Origin: an uncultured Eubacteriales bacterium
GTDB taxonomy: Bacteria > Bacillota > Clostridia > Lachnospirales > CAG-274
NCBI GenBank assembly: GCA_905201505.1
Contig: CAJKOJ010000020.1
Span: forward strand, 1-30,837
Length of the DNA: 30,837 nt
Direction of reading: 5' to 3'
Shown here: positions 8,578 to 17,095 of the stretch, in pieces
How the letters are laid out: every line of letters begins with the position of its first letter
Numbering within the stretch: the stretch's first letter is position 1
The notes under the pieces: generated by a model
Told to the model about the DNA's origin: nothing
The model's input: the letters and a program-made list of their open reading frames with translations, nothing else
The model's database searches: none
Translations under genes and position numbers: made by a program

Positions 8578-10872
8578 TTATCTGTTTTTAGCAAGATTTT
8601 TGTTGTAATTTATAAGACAGCCTGCAAGTATAATTTCTCTTTCATCATCAGTCAGGTCACCCATTTTAAGAGTAAATTTTTTCATACTGTCCTTTTTAAC
8701 TACGTATGCGTCAAATTCAGTCTTCTTCTCTTTAATACCCTTTGCAGCATCAGGTATAAATATAAAGTCGCCGTTTTCAAAAGGAAGCTCACCTTCAAAA
8801 AGGAATGGGAGCATACCCCAGTTAATAAGATTAGAGCGGTATCTCTTTGTAGCATATTCATTTGCTATATTAGCCCAACCTCCGAGAACTTTTTGACAAG
8901 AAGCAGCCTGTTCTCTTGCAGAACCATCACCCGGTTTAACAGCAAATATTGTACTGCCAATACCTGTATTTTCCCTGTTTATATCAAACTTAGATTTTAA
9001 AATATCTGTAATCTCAGCAACTTCTTCTGAACTTTCTGCAGGGCATTCTCCCTTTATTCTTGCCTTTTCAGCCAACTGAATTTTCTTAGCTGTCGGCACA
9101 TAATTAGGATCTTTTCTTGAAAGAGTAAACTCAGCAAGACCTAAAGGATTAGAACGATAAGAGCTTGTTTCACCTGATGGGATAAGCTCATCTGTTGTAG
9201 TAACAGGGTCAGTTATAAGACTTGCTACCTTTAATAATAAATTGTCAGTCAAAGGACTCATTTCAGGCCAAGGCTTAATATTAGGTCCATATTTAAGTTC
9301 AACACTTGTGTCAGCCTTATCATAGCCAAAGTAAACCCTGTTTTCATATACAGACTTATTAAAGAAATACTTAGGCTTAGAGAAGTTTACATCTATTTCA
9401 TTTGCAGGTGTAAGATAGCCCTTATTAATAGCTGTTGCCGCAATTGAACGTGCATCCATAAGTGCAACACCTGCTATCTGACCATTTCCCGGCTTTGAAC
9501 CTTCTCTGTTAGGGAAGTTTCTTGTAGAATGTCTTATACTAAGACCTTGATTGCTTGGCACATCACCTGCACCGAAACATGGTCCACAGAAAGCAGAACG
9601 TACAGTTGCACCTGCCTGCATAATCTTAAATATAGAACCATTTTCAACAAGGCTCATAAATGTAGGCTGACTTGACGGATATACACTAAGTGCAAAATCT
9701 TCTGCACCTATAGTCTGTCCTTCAAGAATATCAGCAACATCACATATATTGTCATAAGTACCGCCTGCACAGCCTGCAACAACACCCTGGTCAACATAAA
9801 GTCTTCCGTTTCTTACCTTGCTCTTTAATTCAAACTTAATATCAGGATTATCAATAGTCTTTACAGCTTTCTTTTCAACTTCATCAAGAATATCCATTAA
9901 ATTAGCATTTAACTCATCAATTGTGTAAGTATTGCTTGGGTGGAAAGGCATTGCAATCATAGGCTTAATTTTAGATAAATCCACATAAACAATACCATTA
10001 TAATAAGCACCATTTTCAGGCTCAAGCTTCTTATAATCCCCAACTCTGCCATGATCAGCATAATATTCCTTAACTTTATCATCAGTTTTCCATACAGAAG
10101 AAAGACAAGTAGTTTCAGTTGTCATAACATCAATACCGTTTCTGTACTCAACACCAAGTCCTTCAATACCGTCACCAATGAATTCCATTACCTTATTTTT
10201 AACATATCCGTTTTCAAAAACTGCACCAATAATAGCAAGAGCAATATCCTGAGGTCCTACAAACGGTTCAGGCTTGCCTGTAAGGTATATACCTATAACA
10301 TCAGGTCTTGCCACATCATAAGTCTGACACAAGAGCTGTTTAGCAAGTTCCCCGCCGCCTTCTCCTATAGCCATAGTGCCAAGAGCACCATATCGTGTAT
10401 GTGAATCAGAACCTAAAATCATTTTACCGCAGCCTGACATCATTTCTCTCATATATTGGTGGATAACAGCCTGGTGTGCAGGTACATATATTCCGCCGTA
10501 TTTCTTAGCGGCAGAAAGTCCGAACATATGGTCATCTTCATTTATAGTGCCTCCTACAGCACACAATGAATTGTGGCAGTTAGTGAGTACATAAGGTATA
10601 GGGAATTTTTCCATTCCTGACGCACTTGCGGTCTGAATAATACCAACGTATGTAATATCGTGGCTTGCCATACAGTCAAACTTTATTTTTAAATTATCCA
10701 TATTTCCGCTTGTATTATGTGCTTTAAGGATATTATAAGCCATAGTTTTCTTGACAGCTTCATCCTTATTAACGTCAACTCCCATCTGTGAAAGTCTAGT
10801 TTCTGCACTTCCATCATCAGGTATAAGCTCACCATTTACATAGTAAGCTCCTGTTTTAAACAATTCAACCAT
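8578..10872 (-). CDS. Aconitase-family hydratase (YbhJ-like)
   Basis: A 764-residue protein with the full aconitase fold and [4Fe-4S] ligand pattern: C368 in VVAGCAGGTYD, then C429 and C432 in FCGPCFGAGD. GSDSHTRYGALG (154-165) is the aconitase-type substrate/cluster segment. The C-terminal swivel domain is recognisable by YRSNLINWGMLPF. In length and N-terminal extension it resembles E. coli YbhJ, a putative aconitase-like hydratase, more than the 640-residue clostridial aconitases or AcnA. It could make isocitrate from citrate for glutamate synthesis, but the substrate cannot be read from sequence. It is transcribed in the same direction as the glycolytic genes but separated by its own terminator. 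Start ATG at 10872 with AGGAGG upstream. Confidence 0.85.
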   Translation of the reverse strand: MVELFKTGAYYVNGELIPDDGSAETRLSQMGVDVNKDEAVKKTMAYNILKAHNTSGNMDNLKIKFDCMASHDITYVGIIQTASASGMEKFPIPYVLTNCHNSLCAVGGTINEDDHMFGLSAAKKYGGIYVPAHQAVIHQYMREMMSGCGKMILGSDSHTRYGALGTMAIGEGGGELAKQLLCQTYDVARPDVIGIYLTGKPEPFVGPQDIALAIIGAVFENGYVKNKVMEFIGDGIEGLGVEYRNGIDVMTTETTCLSSVWKTDDKVKEYYADHGRVGDYKKLEPENGAYYNGIVYVDLSKIKPMIAMPFHPSNTYTIDELNANLMDILDEVEKKAVKTIDNPDIKFELKSKVRNGRLYVDQGVVAGCAGGTYDNICDVADILEGQTIGAEDFALSVYPSSQPTFMSLVENGSIFKIMQAGATVRSAFCGPCFGAGDVPSNQGLSIRHSTRNFPNREGSKPGNGQIAGVALMDARSIAATAINKGYLTPANEIDVNFSKPKYFFNKSVYENRVYFGYDKADTSVELKYGPNIKPWPEMSPLTDNLLLKVASLITDPVTTTDELIPSGETSSYRSNPLGLAEFTLSRKDPNYVPTAKKIQLAEKARIKGECPAESSEEVAEITDILKSKFDINRENTGIGSTIFAVKPGDGSAREQAASCQKVLGGWANIANEYATKRYRSNLINWGMLPFLFEGELPFENGDFIFIPDAAKGIKEKKTEFDAYVVKKDSMKKFTLKMGDLTDDEREIILAGCLINYNKNLAKNR

Positions 10873-10928
10873 TAACTGTTACCTCCTAAAAAACATATTT
10901 TAAGCCAAAAATCACTATTCTACAATAC

Positions 10929-10957
10929 AGTATAACAACAATTACAATAAATTTCAA
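10929..10957 (-). promoter_or_regulatory. Promoter of the aconitase-family gene
   Basis: On the minus strand TTGAAA (10952-10957) and TATACT (10929-10934) are 17 bp apart. The 333-bp divergent gap 10873-11205 otherwise holds AT-rich sequence with no gene and no clear operator. Confidence 0.7.
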
Positions 10958-11129
10958 TATAAATTTTATAGATTTTGCAAGATTAACGGTTTAAAAATTC
11001 ATTTTTGCTTTAATTTTCACATTTTAAATGCATATAGTGAATTGCAGCTTACCTTTCACTTCAAAAAATAAGTTTAACAGCCAAATTATCTTATTAATAA
11101 AAAATTTACCTTATTTTTTAAATATTCTG

Positions 11130-11158
11130 TTGCAAATTAAGCAATAGTTTAGTATACT
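11130..11158 (+). promoter_or_regulatory. Promoter of the GNAT-domain gene
   Basis: TTGCAA (11130-11135) and TATACT (11153-11158) are separated by 17 bp. This puts the transcription start about 40 bp before the TTG start codon at 11206. Confidence 0.7.
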
Positions 11159-11205
11159 AAATACTGAAATTGTTATTTTTTTATCAAGCATTGGAGGTGA
11201 ACCTA

Positions 11206-11985
11206 TTGATTACCATACTTGGCGGTCAGGATAAAAACATCATAGATGAATATTTAACGAGAAAACCTCTTTTTGCACAATTTTGGATAGATATAATACA
11301 GGAATACGGCTATGAAAATGGCTTTCTCACTATTTATGCCTGCAGCAGCAGAGGCAGTATTACCTGTCTTTTTGCTATACTTCTAAATAACCTTATGGTT
11401 TATTCTGATAAGGAAACAATACCTACAAAAGAAATTATAACATATCTTGATGATAATGATATTTCTTTTTCAATAGTCAAAGGAGAAGAAACTCTTGTAA
11501 GGGATTTTGAAAACTATATTAATTTTACCACTAAATACGGCACTCATATGTGTCTGCTTGAAAGAAAAGATTATATTCCGGTTAGTTATTCAGACATTAT
11601 TATTGAACAGGCAATTGACAGAGATGTTGATGATATAATTGCTTTTTTTAATCAGATAGATGAGTTCAAAAGATTTATGAATGAAGAAGTTGTAAGACTT
11701 TTTATAAATTACGGTCATACCTATATGGCAGTTGATAAAGGCAAAATAGTTGCCCTTGTTATATGCAATTCCACAAGCAGAAAAATGGCTACCATAAGTT
11801 CAATTGCAACTATACCCACATCCAGGAACAAGGGATATGCTACAAAGCTTCTAAGCTATATTTGCAATTCTCTTTTAAAAATAAGCCAATCCTGTTCAGT
11901 CTGTTATGACAAGTCTGCTGCAAGCTCTATTTACACTGCCGTTGGTTTTAAAGAAATAGGCAAGCAGGCAATATATATTAAGTAA
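11206..11985 (+). CDS. GNAT-family acetyltransferase with novel N-terminal half
   Basis: 259 residues from a TTG start at 11206, chosen because GGAGGTGA ends 5 nt upstream. A longer reading from 11170 would place the ribosome binding site inside the gene. The C-terminal half (about 130-259) is a GCN5-type N-acetyltransferase domain. It has the acetyl-CoA motif-A segment IATIPTSRNKGYATKLLSYI and a terminal SIYTAVGFKEIGKQAIY, the usual end of the fold. The N-terminal half (ITILGGQDKNIIDEYL onward) resembles a second, degenerate GNAT-like lobe but has no clear motif. The acyl acceptor is unknown. It is divergent from the hydratase gene and monocistronic, with its own promoter and terminator. Confidence 0.75.
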   Translation: MITILGGQDKNIIDEYLTRKPLFAQFWIDIIQEYGYENGFLTIYACSSRGSITCLFAILLNNLMVYSDKETIPTKEIITYLDDNDISFSIVKGEETLVRDFENYINFTTKYGTHMCLLERKDYIPVSYSDIIIEQAIDRDVDDIIAFFNQIDEFKRFMNEEVVRLFINYGHTYMAVDKGKIVALVICNSTSRKMATISSIATIPTSRNKGYATKLLSYICNSLLKISQSCSVCYDKSAASSIYTAVGFKEIGKQAIYIK

Positions 11986-12007
11986 AAATGACAAATTTAT
12001 TTTATTG

Positions 12008-12034
12008 CTCCCCATACTTTTTGGGGAGTTTTTT
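12008..12034 (+). terminator. Terminator of the GNAT-domain gene
   Basis: CTCCCCA (12008-12014) pairs with TGGGGAG (12022-12028), followed by TTTTTT. Confidence 0.92.
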
Positions 12035-12094
12035 GTAGCAAATTACCAAATATTACAATTTATCATAATTTTTATATTAAACTATTTTTCTTTG

Positions 12095-12103
12095 TGCTAT
12101 AAT
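12095..12103 (+). promoter_or_regulatory. Extended -10 promoter of the pectinase gene
   Basis: TGCTATAAT (12095-12103) is an extended -10 element. Transcription would start near 12110 and give a leader of about 260 nt before the pectinase ATG at 12372. Confidence 0.6.
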
Positions 12104-12279
12104 GTAACCTATCTGAAGGAAAAGGGAGCTTGCTCACTATTTCCGAAGATAGGTTACTGAGGCGTCAGCTGAAGTGTTCTGCCTTGCTTTGCAAGGCTGT
12201 TATGCGAAGCATAACCTCTGAAGGAAATGGGAGCTTATTCACTATTTCCGTTGATAGGTTACTGCGGTGCTAGCTAAAG
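12104..12279 (+). repeat. Tandem 62-bp hairpin repeats in the pectinase leader
   Basis: Copy A (12113-12174) and copy B (12218-12279) align without gaps at an offset of 105 bp, with 52 of 62 bases identical by my count. Each contains GGAAA...TTTCC around a GGGAGC...TCAC core. Copy A is closed by GTAACCTATC (12104-12113) and GATAGGTTAC (12148-12157); copy B by TAACCT (12212-12217) and AGGTTA (12256-12261). Two 17-bp palindromes separate them: GCCTTGC-TTT-GCAAGGC (12181-12197) and GTTATGC-GAA-GCATAAC (12199-12215). I recognise no known riboswitch or insertion element. It fills most of the 386-bp gap between the GNAT gene and the pectinase. Confidence 0.8.
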
Positions 12280-12285
12280 TTATAG

Positions 12286-12334
12286 TATTCCTTTAACAGC
12301 TGGAACAAAGTTCCGACTATACAGGAATATTTTT
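12286..12334 (+). terminator. Possible leader attenuator before the pectinase
   Basis: TATTCCT (12286-12292) pairs with AGGAATA (12323-12329) outside an inner GGAAC-AAA-GTTCC hairpin, followed by TTTTT. It lies inside the transcript, 38 bp before the pectinase start, so it could act as a conditional terminator. It has internal loops and is weaker than the other terminators here. Confidence 0.4.
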
Positions 12335-12371
12335 ATAAAAAACAATATTATTTTACAAAGGGAGAAATACT

Positions 12372-15300
12372 ATGAAAAAATTTTTATCACTTTTACTTTC
12401 GGTAATACTCATATTGTCCTCTTTCAATATCAGTATTTTAAACGCCTTTGGAGCTTCCTCCTCCATAAGTCAAGCTTATGGCTGGTATGAAGCCATACAT
12501 CTTGAATGGACAAATGACACATTGTCTCAAAACACATCAGTAGCCTACAAACTGAAAACAGATACACAATATACAGTTATTGACTCTGAACTTATACGCT
12601 CTTCCTCTACCGGCTGCCAAGCTGATATAGTAGGTATCAAAGCAGGTATTTATGATGTAAAAATTACAACCTCATCAGGTGAAACCTTAATTAAAAACGA
12701 TATAAGCGTTGCTTCTCATGACCGTTCAGGATACAGCCATTTTGAGTATAATGACGGTATAGGAGGTTATAACAATGACGGAACTCCAAAAGACAATGCA
12801 CAAATTATATATGTCGACAACAGCAACAAAAACACTGTAAAACTTGGTTCTTATACAGGTATTGGCAATATCCTTTATAATGCCAATAAATACTCATACC
12901 CTATTATTGTAAGAATTATAGGTACAGTTGATACTCAGACAAGAGATGCAGACGGTACAAAAACTACAGATAAAAATAATGGAGTAATTGCTATAAACGG
13001 TCTTACAGACAATGAAAAATCCAATGATTCCTATTTTAATATGCTTGATGTAAATTCCGGCAAAAATATTACTGTTGAAGGTATAGGAAATGATGCTTCA
13101 ATTGAAAAATGGGGCTTTACTTTTAAGTCCTGCAACAGCATAGGAGTCCGCAACCTGACTTTCACAAAATATCCTGAAGATGCCTGCAGTTTTTCAGGCA
13201 GCTCTTCTAAAAACAGCTCATACAAGAACTTTTGGGTACACAATAACTATTTTAAAAAAGGCGAAAACAAATATGATTTAACTGACGAACAGGACAAGGG
13301 AGACGGCGACGGTTCTTCAGATTTCAGCGGCTGCAGAAACATTACATATTCCTATAATATGTTTGAAAACTGCCACAAAACATCCCTTCACGGCGGAAGC
13401 GACTCAAGCTTACAGTACAATTCCACATGGCATCATAATTACTTTATAAACTGTGGTGCACGTCTGCCTCTTACAAGACAGGTTAATCTGCATACTTATA
13501 ACAATTATTATTATAAGTGTCCTATTTGTACAGATGCAAGGGCAAGTGCCTGGGTGCTTTCAGAAAATAACTATTTTGACAGCTGTACATACGCCTTTAA
13601 AACTACTGCAAATTCAACTTACGGTGATCCTATTGTAAAATCACTTAACAATGTAATGAAAAACAGCAGCGGTACAAGCGATAAAGCATCAACAATAAAA
13701 GTAACTACAGACAGAACACTTACAATAAGTGCTTCTGCCGGAACAAATACAAATAAAAATCCATATCCTAACTTTGATACAGATTCAAATGTTTTCTATT
13801 ATGACAGCTCTAAAAAATGTTCAGATGTAACATATTTAACTGATGCAGAAACAGCTAAATCAGATGCTTTAACCTCTGCCGGTATAATGAAGGAAAATGC
13901 AATACTCCAAGCATATTTACCATCAGATTCAGATACGCCAACAGAATCAACAACTCTTGAACCATCAGTTGATTCAGAAAGATTTGACAAAATGGAGTTT
14001 CTTATAGAGCAAATGAGAGAAGAAACAGACCCAACAGACGGTTCACTTTGGAACAAGGAAAACACAAGTGCATTTAAATGGTCATATATAAACGGCTGTA
14101 TGGCATCTGCAATGATGATGCTGGGCAGTATAAAGGGAGATGAAAGCTACAAAACCTTTGCTGATAACTATATGTCACCTTTTATAGGAACATCTAACTC
14201 GTCAACTAAAGGATATATAGCAGACAACAATTTTAAGATTTCAAACTACACTCTTGATGACCTTAACAGCGGCAAAGCACTTATTGAGCTTATAGCCTCA
14301 GGTTCATCAAACAGCAGCAAGTACAAAAATGCAGTAAGCAGCACACTTTATTCAAATGTACTTCAGTATATACTTTCAAACCAGACAACATCAGAAGGAA
14401 ACCTTTGGCATAAAAAAACATACCCATATCAGGTATGGCTTGACGGCATATATATGGAAACCCCATTCTGGCTTGAATATGAATTGGAAGTTGCCAATGA
14501 CAGTACAGCTTTTATAAATGCCTGTGATAACGTTACTAAGCAGATACAAAATGTTTACAGCAAGCTCAGAAACAACTCAACAGGACTTTACTACCACGGT
14601 TATGATGCTCAGGCTGACAGTGCAAGCAGCAGCTATAATCCATCATCTGCAATGAGTTGGGCTGCAAGCGGAACAGGACATTCAGCAAATTATTGGTTAA
14701 GAGGTACAGGTTGGTATGCTATGGCTCTTGTTGATAATATTGCATTTATACAAAAGGCAGAAAAGAAATTCAGCATTGACCTCTCTGCACAGAAAAATAC
14801 ACTTATTGATATTTATAAAGATTTAATGAATTCTATGCTTAAATATCAGGACTCAGACACTAAGCTTTGGTACCAGGTTATAGATAAACCGGTAGAAAAT
14901 TATAACTATCTTGAAACAAGTGGTTCTGCTGCTATGAGTTATGCCCTTATGAAAGGCTATAATATAGGCATTGCAGATAACAGTTATTACAATAAAGGTC
15001 TTGAGGTTTTCAGAAGCCTATGTGACAACAAGCTTTTATATACTAACAACAACAGTCAGGTTACTCTTACTGATATATGTATGACAGCAGGTCTTGCAGG
15101 TCCTTCCTCAGGTTCTACATCTTCTTCTGCAACAAGAGGTCCCGGATATAAAAACAGAGACGGCTCTTATAACTACTATATATCAGAAAGAACTGTAGAA
15201 AACGATGCAAAAGGAGTTGCACCTCTTATATTTGCATATTGTCAGATTCTTGATTATAACAACAACGGTGGTGAAATTGTAACAGAATCTACTACATCTG

Positions 15301-15986
15301 TAATGACAACAGAAACTACTACTGAAACTACCACAGCATATACATCAAATGTAGGTGAAACAGTTATTATCGGTGGTACAGGTAATTCCGTATCAATGAC
15401 TCCATCTTCATTTGCATCAGGAACCTGCAGCAGTAATGTATCAAGCAGTGACGGTATATTTACACTTTCTGCAAATTCAAGCAAAACTATTAAAGTATCA
15501 TCTGACTACATAGATTTAGGCGGCGGTGGAAGTGTAACTTCACCAAGAAATATAGGTGTTAAGGTAACCGGCAATGCCGTGCTTACAATTAAATACTTTA
15601 ACAGCGGCTCAGCAGACAGAGCACTTGCAGTTGAAAGCTCAGACGGCACATTTAAGAAAACAGCTACAGCTCCCCAAGGAGGTTCAACAACAAATGTTTC
15701 TGCAATTAACTATACAATTGCATCACCTGATACATACTATATTTATTCAACAAGCGGAGGAATAAAAATAACTGAAATTACTGTTACATATTCCAATGGT
15801 ACAAAAGTAATAATAGGTGATATTGATTTAAACGGCACAATTAACAAAACCGATGTCTCACTGCTTCTAAAGCATATTTCAGGAATATCCGAAATATCTG
15901 ATGAAAAACAGCTTGCAGCGGCAGATTGTAACGGGGATAAAAAATATGACTTATCTGATGTAATAGCAATATTAAAATACTTGTAA
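12372..15986 (+). CDS. Secreted multidomain pectinase: PL1 pectate lyase, GH105 hydrolase, dockerin
   Basis: 1204 residues, start ATG after GGGAGAAATACT. A signal peptide (1-28) is followed by a fibronectin-like N-terminal segment (about 30-115). A PL1 pectate lyase beta-helix (about 120-515) has the Ca2+-site region DGDGSSDFSG (311-320) and the catalytic arginine segment ARLPLTR (363-369). A GH105/GH88-like (alpha/alpha)6 domain (about 535-962) has the putative acid aspartate D691 in WLDGIYMETPF and the segment WLRGTGWYAMALVD. A Thr-rich linker (970-990) leads to a beta-sandwich, carbohydrate-binding-like module (about 995-1143). The end is a type I dockerin with two Ca2+ loops (GDIDLNGTIN, about 1149-1158; ADCNGDKKYD, about 1184-1193). 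It would cleave pectate and remove unsaturated end sugars. No cohesin is in view. Confidence 0.9.
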   Translation: MKKFLSLLLSVILILSSFNISILNAFGASSSISQAYGWYEAIHLEWTNDTLSQNTSVAYKLKTDTQYTVIDSELIRSSSTGCQADIVGIKAGIYDVKITTSSGETLIKNDISVASHDRSGYSHFEYNDGIGGYNNDGTPKDNAQIIYVDNSNKNTVKLGSYTGIGNILYNANKYSYPIIVRIIGTVDTQTRDADGTKTTDKNNGVIAINGLTDNEKSNDSYFNMLDVNSGKNITVEGIGNDASIEKWGFTFKSCNSIGVRNLTFTKYPEDACSFSGSSSKNSSYKNFWVHNNYFKKGENKYDLTDEQDKGDGDGSSDFSGCRNITYSYNMFENCHKTSLHGGSDSSLQYNSTWHHNYFINCGARLPLTRQVNLHTYNNYYYKCPICTDARASAWVLSENNYFDSCTYAFKTTANSTYGDPIVKSLNNVMKNSSGTSDKASTIKVTTDRTLTISASAGTNTNKNPYPNFDTDSNVFYYDSSKKCSDVTYLTDAETAKSDALTSAGIMKENAILQAYLPSDSDTPTESTTLEPSVDSERFDKMEFLIEQMREETDPTDGSLWNKENTSAFKWSYINGCMASAMMMLGSIKGDESYKTFADNYMSPFIGTSNSSTKGYIADNNFKISNYTLDDLNSGKALIELIASGSSNSSKYKNAVSSTLYSNVLQYILSNQTTSEGNLWHKKTYPYQVWLDGIYMETPFWLEYELEVANDSTAFINACDNVTKQIQNVYSKLRNNSTGLYYHGYDAQADSASSSYNPSSAMSWAASGTGHSANYWLRGTGWYAMALVDNIAFIQKAEKKFSIDLSAQKNTLIDIYKDLMNSMLKYQDSDTKLWYQVIDKPVENYNYLETSGSAAMSYALMKGYNIGIADNSYYNKGLEVFRSLCDNKLLYTNNNSQVTLTDICMTAGLAGPSSGSTSSSATRGPGYKNRDGSYNYYISERTVENDAKGVAPLIFAYCQILDYNNNGGEIVTESTTSVMTTETTTETTTAYTSNVGETVIIGGTGNSVSMTPSSFASGTCSSNVSSSDGIFTLSANSSKTIKVSSDYIDLGGGGSVTSPRNIGVKVTGNAVLTIKYFNSGSADRALAVESSDGTFKKTATAPQGGSTTNVSAINYTIASPDTYYIYSTSGGIKITEITVTYSNGTKVIIGDIDLNGTINKTDVSLLLKHISGISEISDEKQLAAADCNGDKKYDLSDVIAILKYL

Positions 15987-15993
15987 AACAAAT

Positions 15994-16031
15994 AAGGGTG
16001 ACATTGTAAAGTTTTTTACAATGTCACCCTT
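15994..16031. terminator. Convergent bidirectional terminator
   Basis: A perfect 17-bp stem, 15994-16010 with 16015-16031, around GTTT. It lies between the pectinase and the converging hydrolase gene. T-rich stretches on both sides are modest. Confidence 0.75.
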
Positions 16032-16042
16032 GAATATATAAT

Positions 16043-16564
16043 TTACTTTACTTCTATCTGACACATTCTCATTGTTTCAAGTGCTGCATTATGACTATCA
16101 ACAGTAACTCCTGCACAGCATTTACTGTCAACACTTATATTTACTTCCGGCATATATGCTTTAAAAAGCAAAGCATTTGACACCACACATATATCTGTAC
16201 AAAGTCCTACCAATTCAATTTCAATTGCTTCTTTGTTATTTTCACTTTTCAGCATTTCTGCCAGTTCCACAGAGCCAAAAGTAGTTTTATCTACAACAAC
16301 AACATTTGAAAGAGCCTCTTCAATTTTTTTATCTAACTCCCAGCCTTTTGTATTCCTTACACAATGTATGACAGGCAAATGTCTGCCCTCACTTGTGTTT
16401 AAGTAATCTTCTGTATGTGTATCTCTTGTAGCATATATATTTTCTTTATCATATTCATTTATTTTTTTCACTACAATATCAACAATATTTTCAGCTTCTT
16501 TAGTGCCTAATGAACCAATAATAAAATCATTTTGCATATCAACTACAACAAGTACTTTTCTCAT
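16043..16564 (-). CDS. Nicotinamidase-like cysteine hydrolase (isochorismatase fold)
   Basis: 173 residues with the complete triad of the family: D9 in VVDMQNDF, K93 in VDKTTFGS and nucleophile C126 in GLCTDICVVSNAL. A PncA-like metal site is suggested by D48 and H50 in TRDTHTEDY and H62 in GRHLPVIHC, which favours nicotinamidase (nicotinamide to nicotinate for NAD salvage) over isochorismatase. The start at 16564 has GGGAGG upstream. It is the last gene of the mtaB operon, 15 bp after csaA. Substrate is inferred from motifs only; other amidohydrolases share the fold. Confidence 0.85.
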   Translation of the reverse strand: MRKVLVVVDMQNDFIIGSLGTKEAENIVDIVVKKINEYDKENIYATRDTHTEDYLNTSEGRHLPVIHCVRNTKGWELDKKIEEALSNVVVVDKTTFGSVELAEMLKSENNKEAIEIELVGLCTDICVVSNALLFKAYMPEVNISVDSKCCAGVTVDSHNAALETMRMCQIEVK

Positions 16565-16579
16565 AAAAGCCTCCCGTTT

Positions 16580-16909
16580 TTAAAAAATTCTGTCCCCATT
16601 TTTTACTTTCTCACAAGGCATAAGAAGCACGACGCCCTGTTCAGACTCACTTCCCAGAATTCTGACTTCACTTTTAACACTTCCAATGTGCATAGGTGTA
16701 AGATTTATACAGCATACAACCTGTCTGCCCATCAAATCTTCAGGGCTGTACAGTTCTGTAATTTGTGCAGAAGATGTTTTTGTGCCTATTTCAGCACCAA
16801 AATCTATCGTTACTTTATACGCAGGCTTTTTTGCCCTCTTATTTATATCCACACCAACAACAGTACCAACTCTTACATCTACCTTATCAAATTCCTCTAT
16901 GCTAATCAT
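16580..16909 (-). CDS. csaA: CsaA-like tRNA-binding protein
   Basis: A 109-residue single OB-fold of the CsaA/MetRS-C (EMAP-type) tRNA-binding family. The run from VDVRVGTVV through KPAYKVTIDFGAEIG, TSSAQITELY, LMGRQVVCCINL and IGSVKSEVRILG to GVVLLMPCEKVKNGDRI matches the CsaA pattern across its full length. CsaA was described as a chaperone aiding protein export and binds tRNA; the physiological role is uncertain. The start at 16909 uses AGGTGA, which overlaps the stop of the preceding 54-codon gene, implying translational coupling. It is in the operon mtaB-alaX-small protein-csaA-hydrolase. Confidence 0.9.
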   Translation of the reverse strand: MISIEEFDKVDVRVGTVVGVDINKRAKKPAYKVTIDFGAEIGTKTSSAQITELYSPEDLMGRQVVCCINLTPMHIGSVKSEVRILGSESEQGVVLLMPCEKVKNGDRIF

Positions 16910-16917
16910 TTTATCAC

Positions 16918-17082
16918 CTACTGCTGTTCGCTTGTTGTCTCTGTTGTGACTTCTGCTGCATTCTGATTTAGACCTTCAGAAAGTACACTTAGATTTTTAT
17001 ATGTAATGCAGGCAAAAATTATAAATAAAACCAAAGCAATAACCAATATTATTTCAGCAACTTTAGTATTTTTTCTTTTCAT
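16918..17082 (-). CDS. 54-residue single-pass membrane protein
   Basis: A small gene in what would otherwise be a gap between the AlaX-type gene and csaA. ATG at 17082 has a near-perfect ribosome binding site (TAAGGAGG, 8 nt upstream) that overlaps the stop of the preceding gene. The TAG stop at 16918-16920 overlaps the csaA ribosome binding site. The protein starts MKRKNTKVAEI, followed by one hydrophobic helix (about 10-27: IILVIALVLFIIFACITY) and an outer tail with Thr/Glu/Gln (VTTETTSEQQ). The positive N-terminus predicts Nin-Cout topology. I do not recognise a family. The tight spacing on both sides argues that it is real. Confidence 0.8.
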   Translation of the reverse strand: MKRKNTKVAEIILVIALVLFIIFACITYKNLSVLSEGLNQNAAEVTTETTSEQQ

Positions 17083-17095
17083 AATCTAAACCTCC

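Noticed and set aside
12104..12215. Insertion sequence or transposon remnant
   Set aside because: No transposase fragment, no target duplication and no terminal inverted repeats of IS type were seen.
12104..12334. Known riboswitch classes (glycine, c-di-GMP, SAM, cobalamin, TPP) for the pectinase leader
   Set aside because: None of their conserved cores could be found in the repeats; it is left as an unassigned structured repeat.
15254..15991. Open frames on the minus strand opposite the pectinase C-terminus
   Set aside because: No ribosome binding sites; the dockerin and linker are clearly coded on the plus strand.
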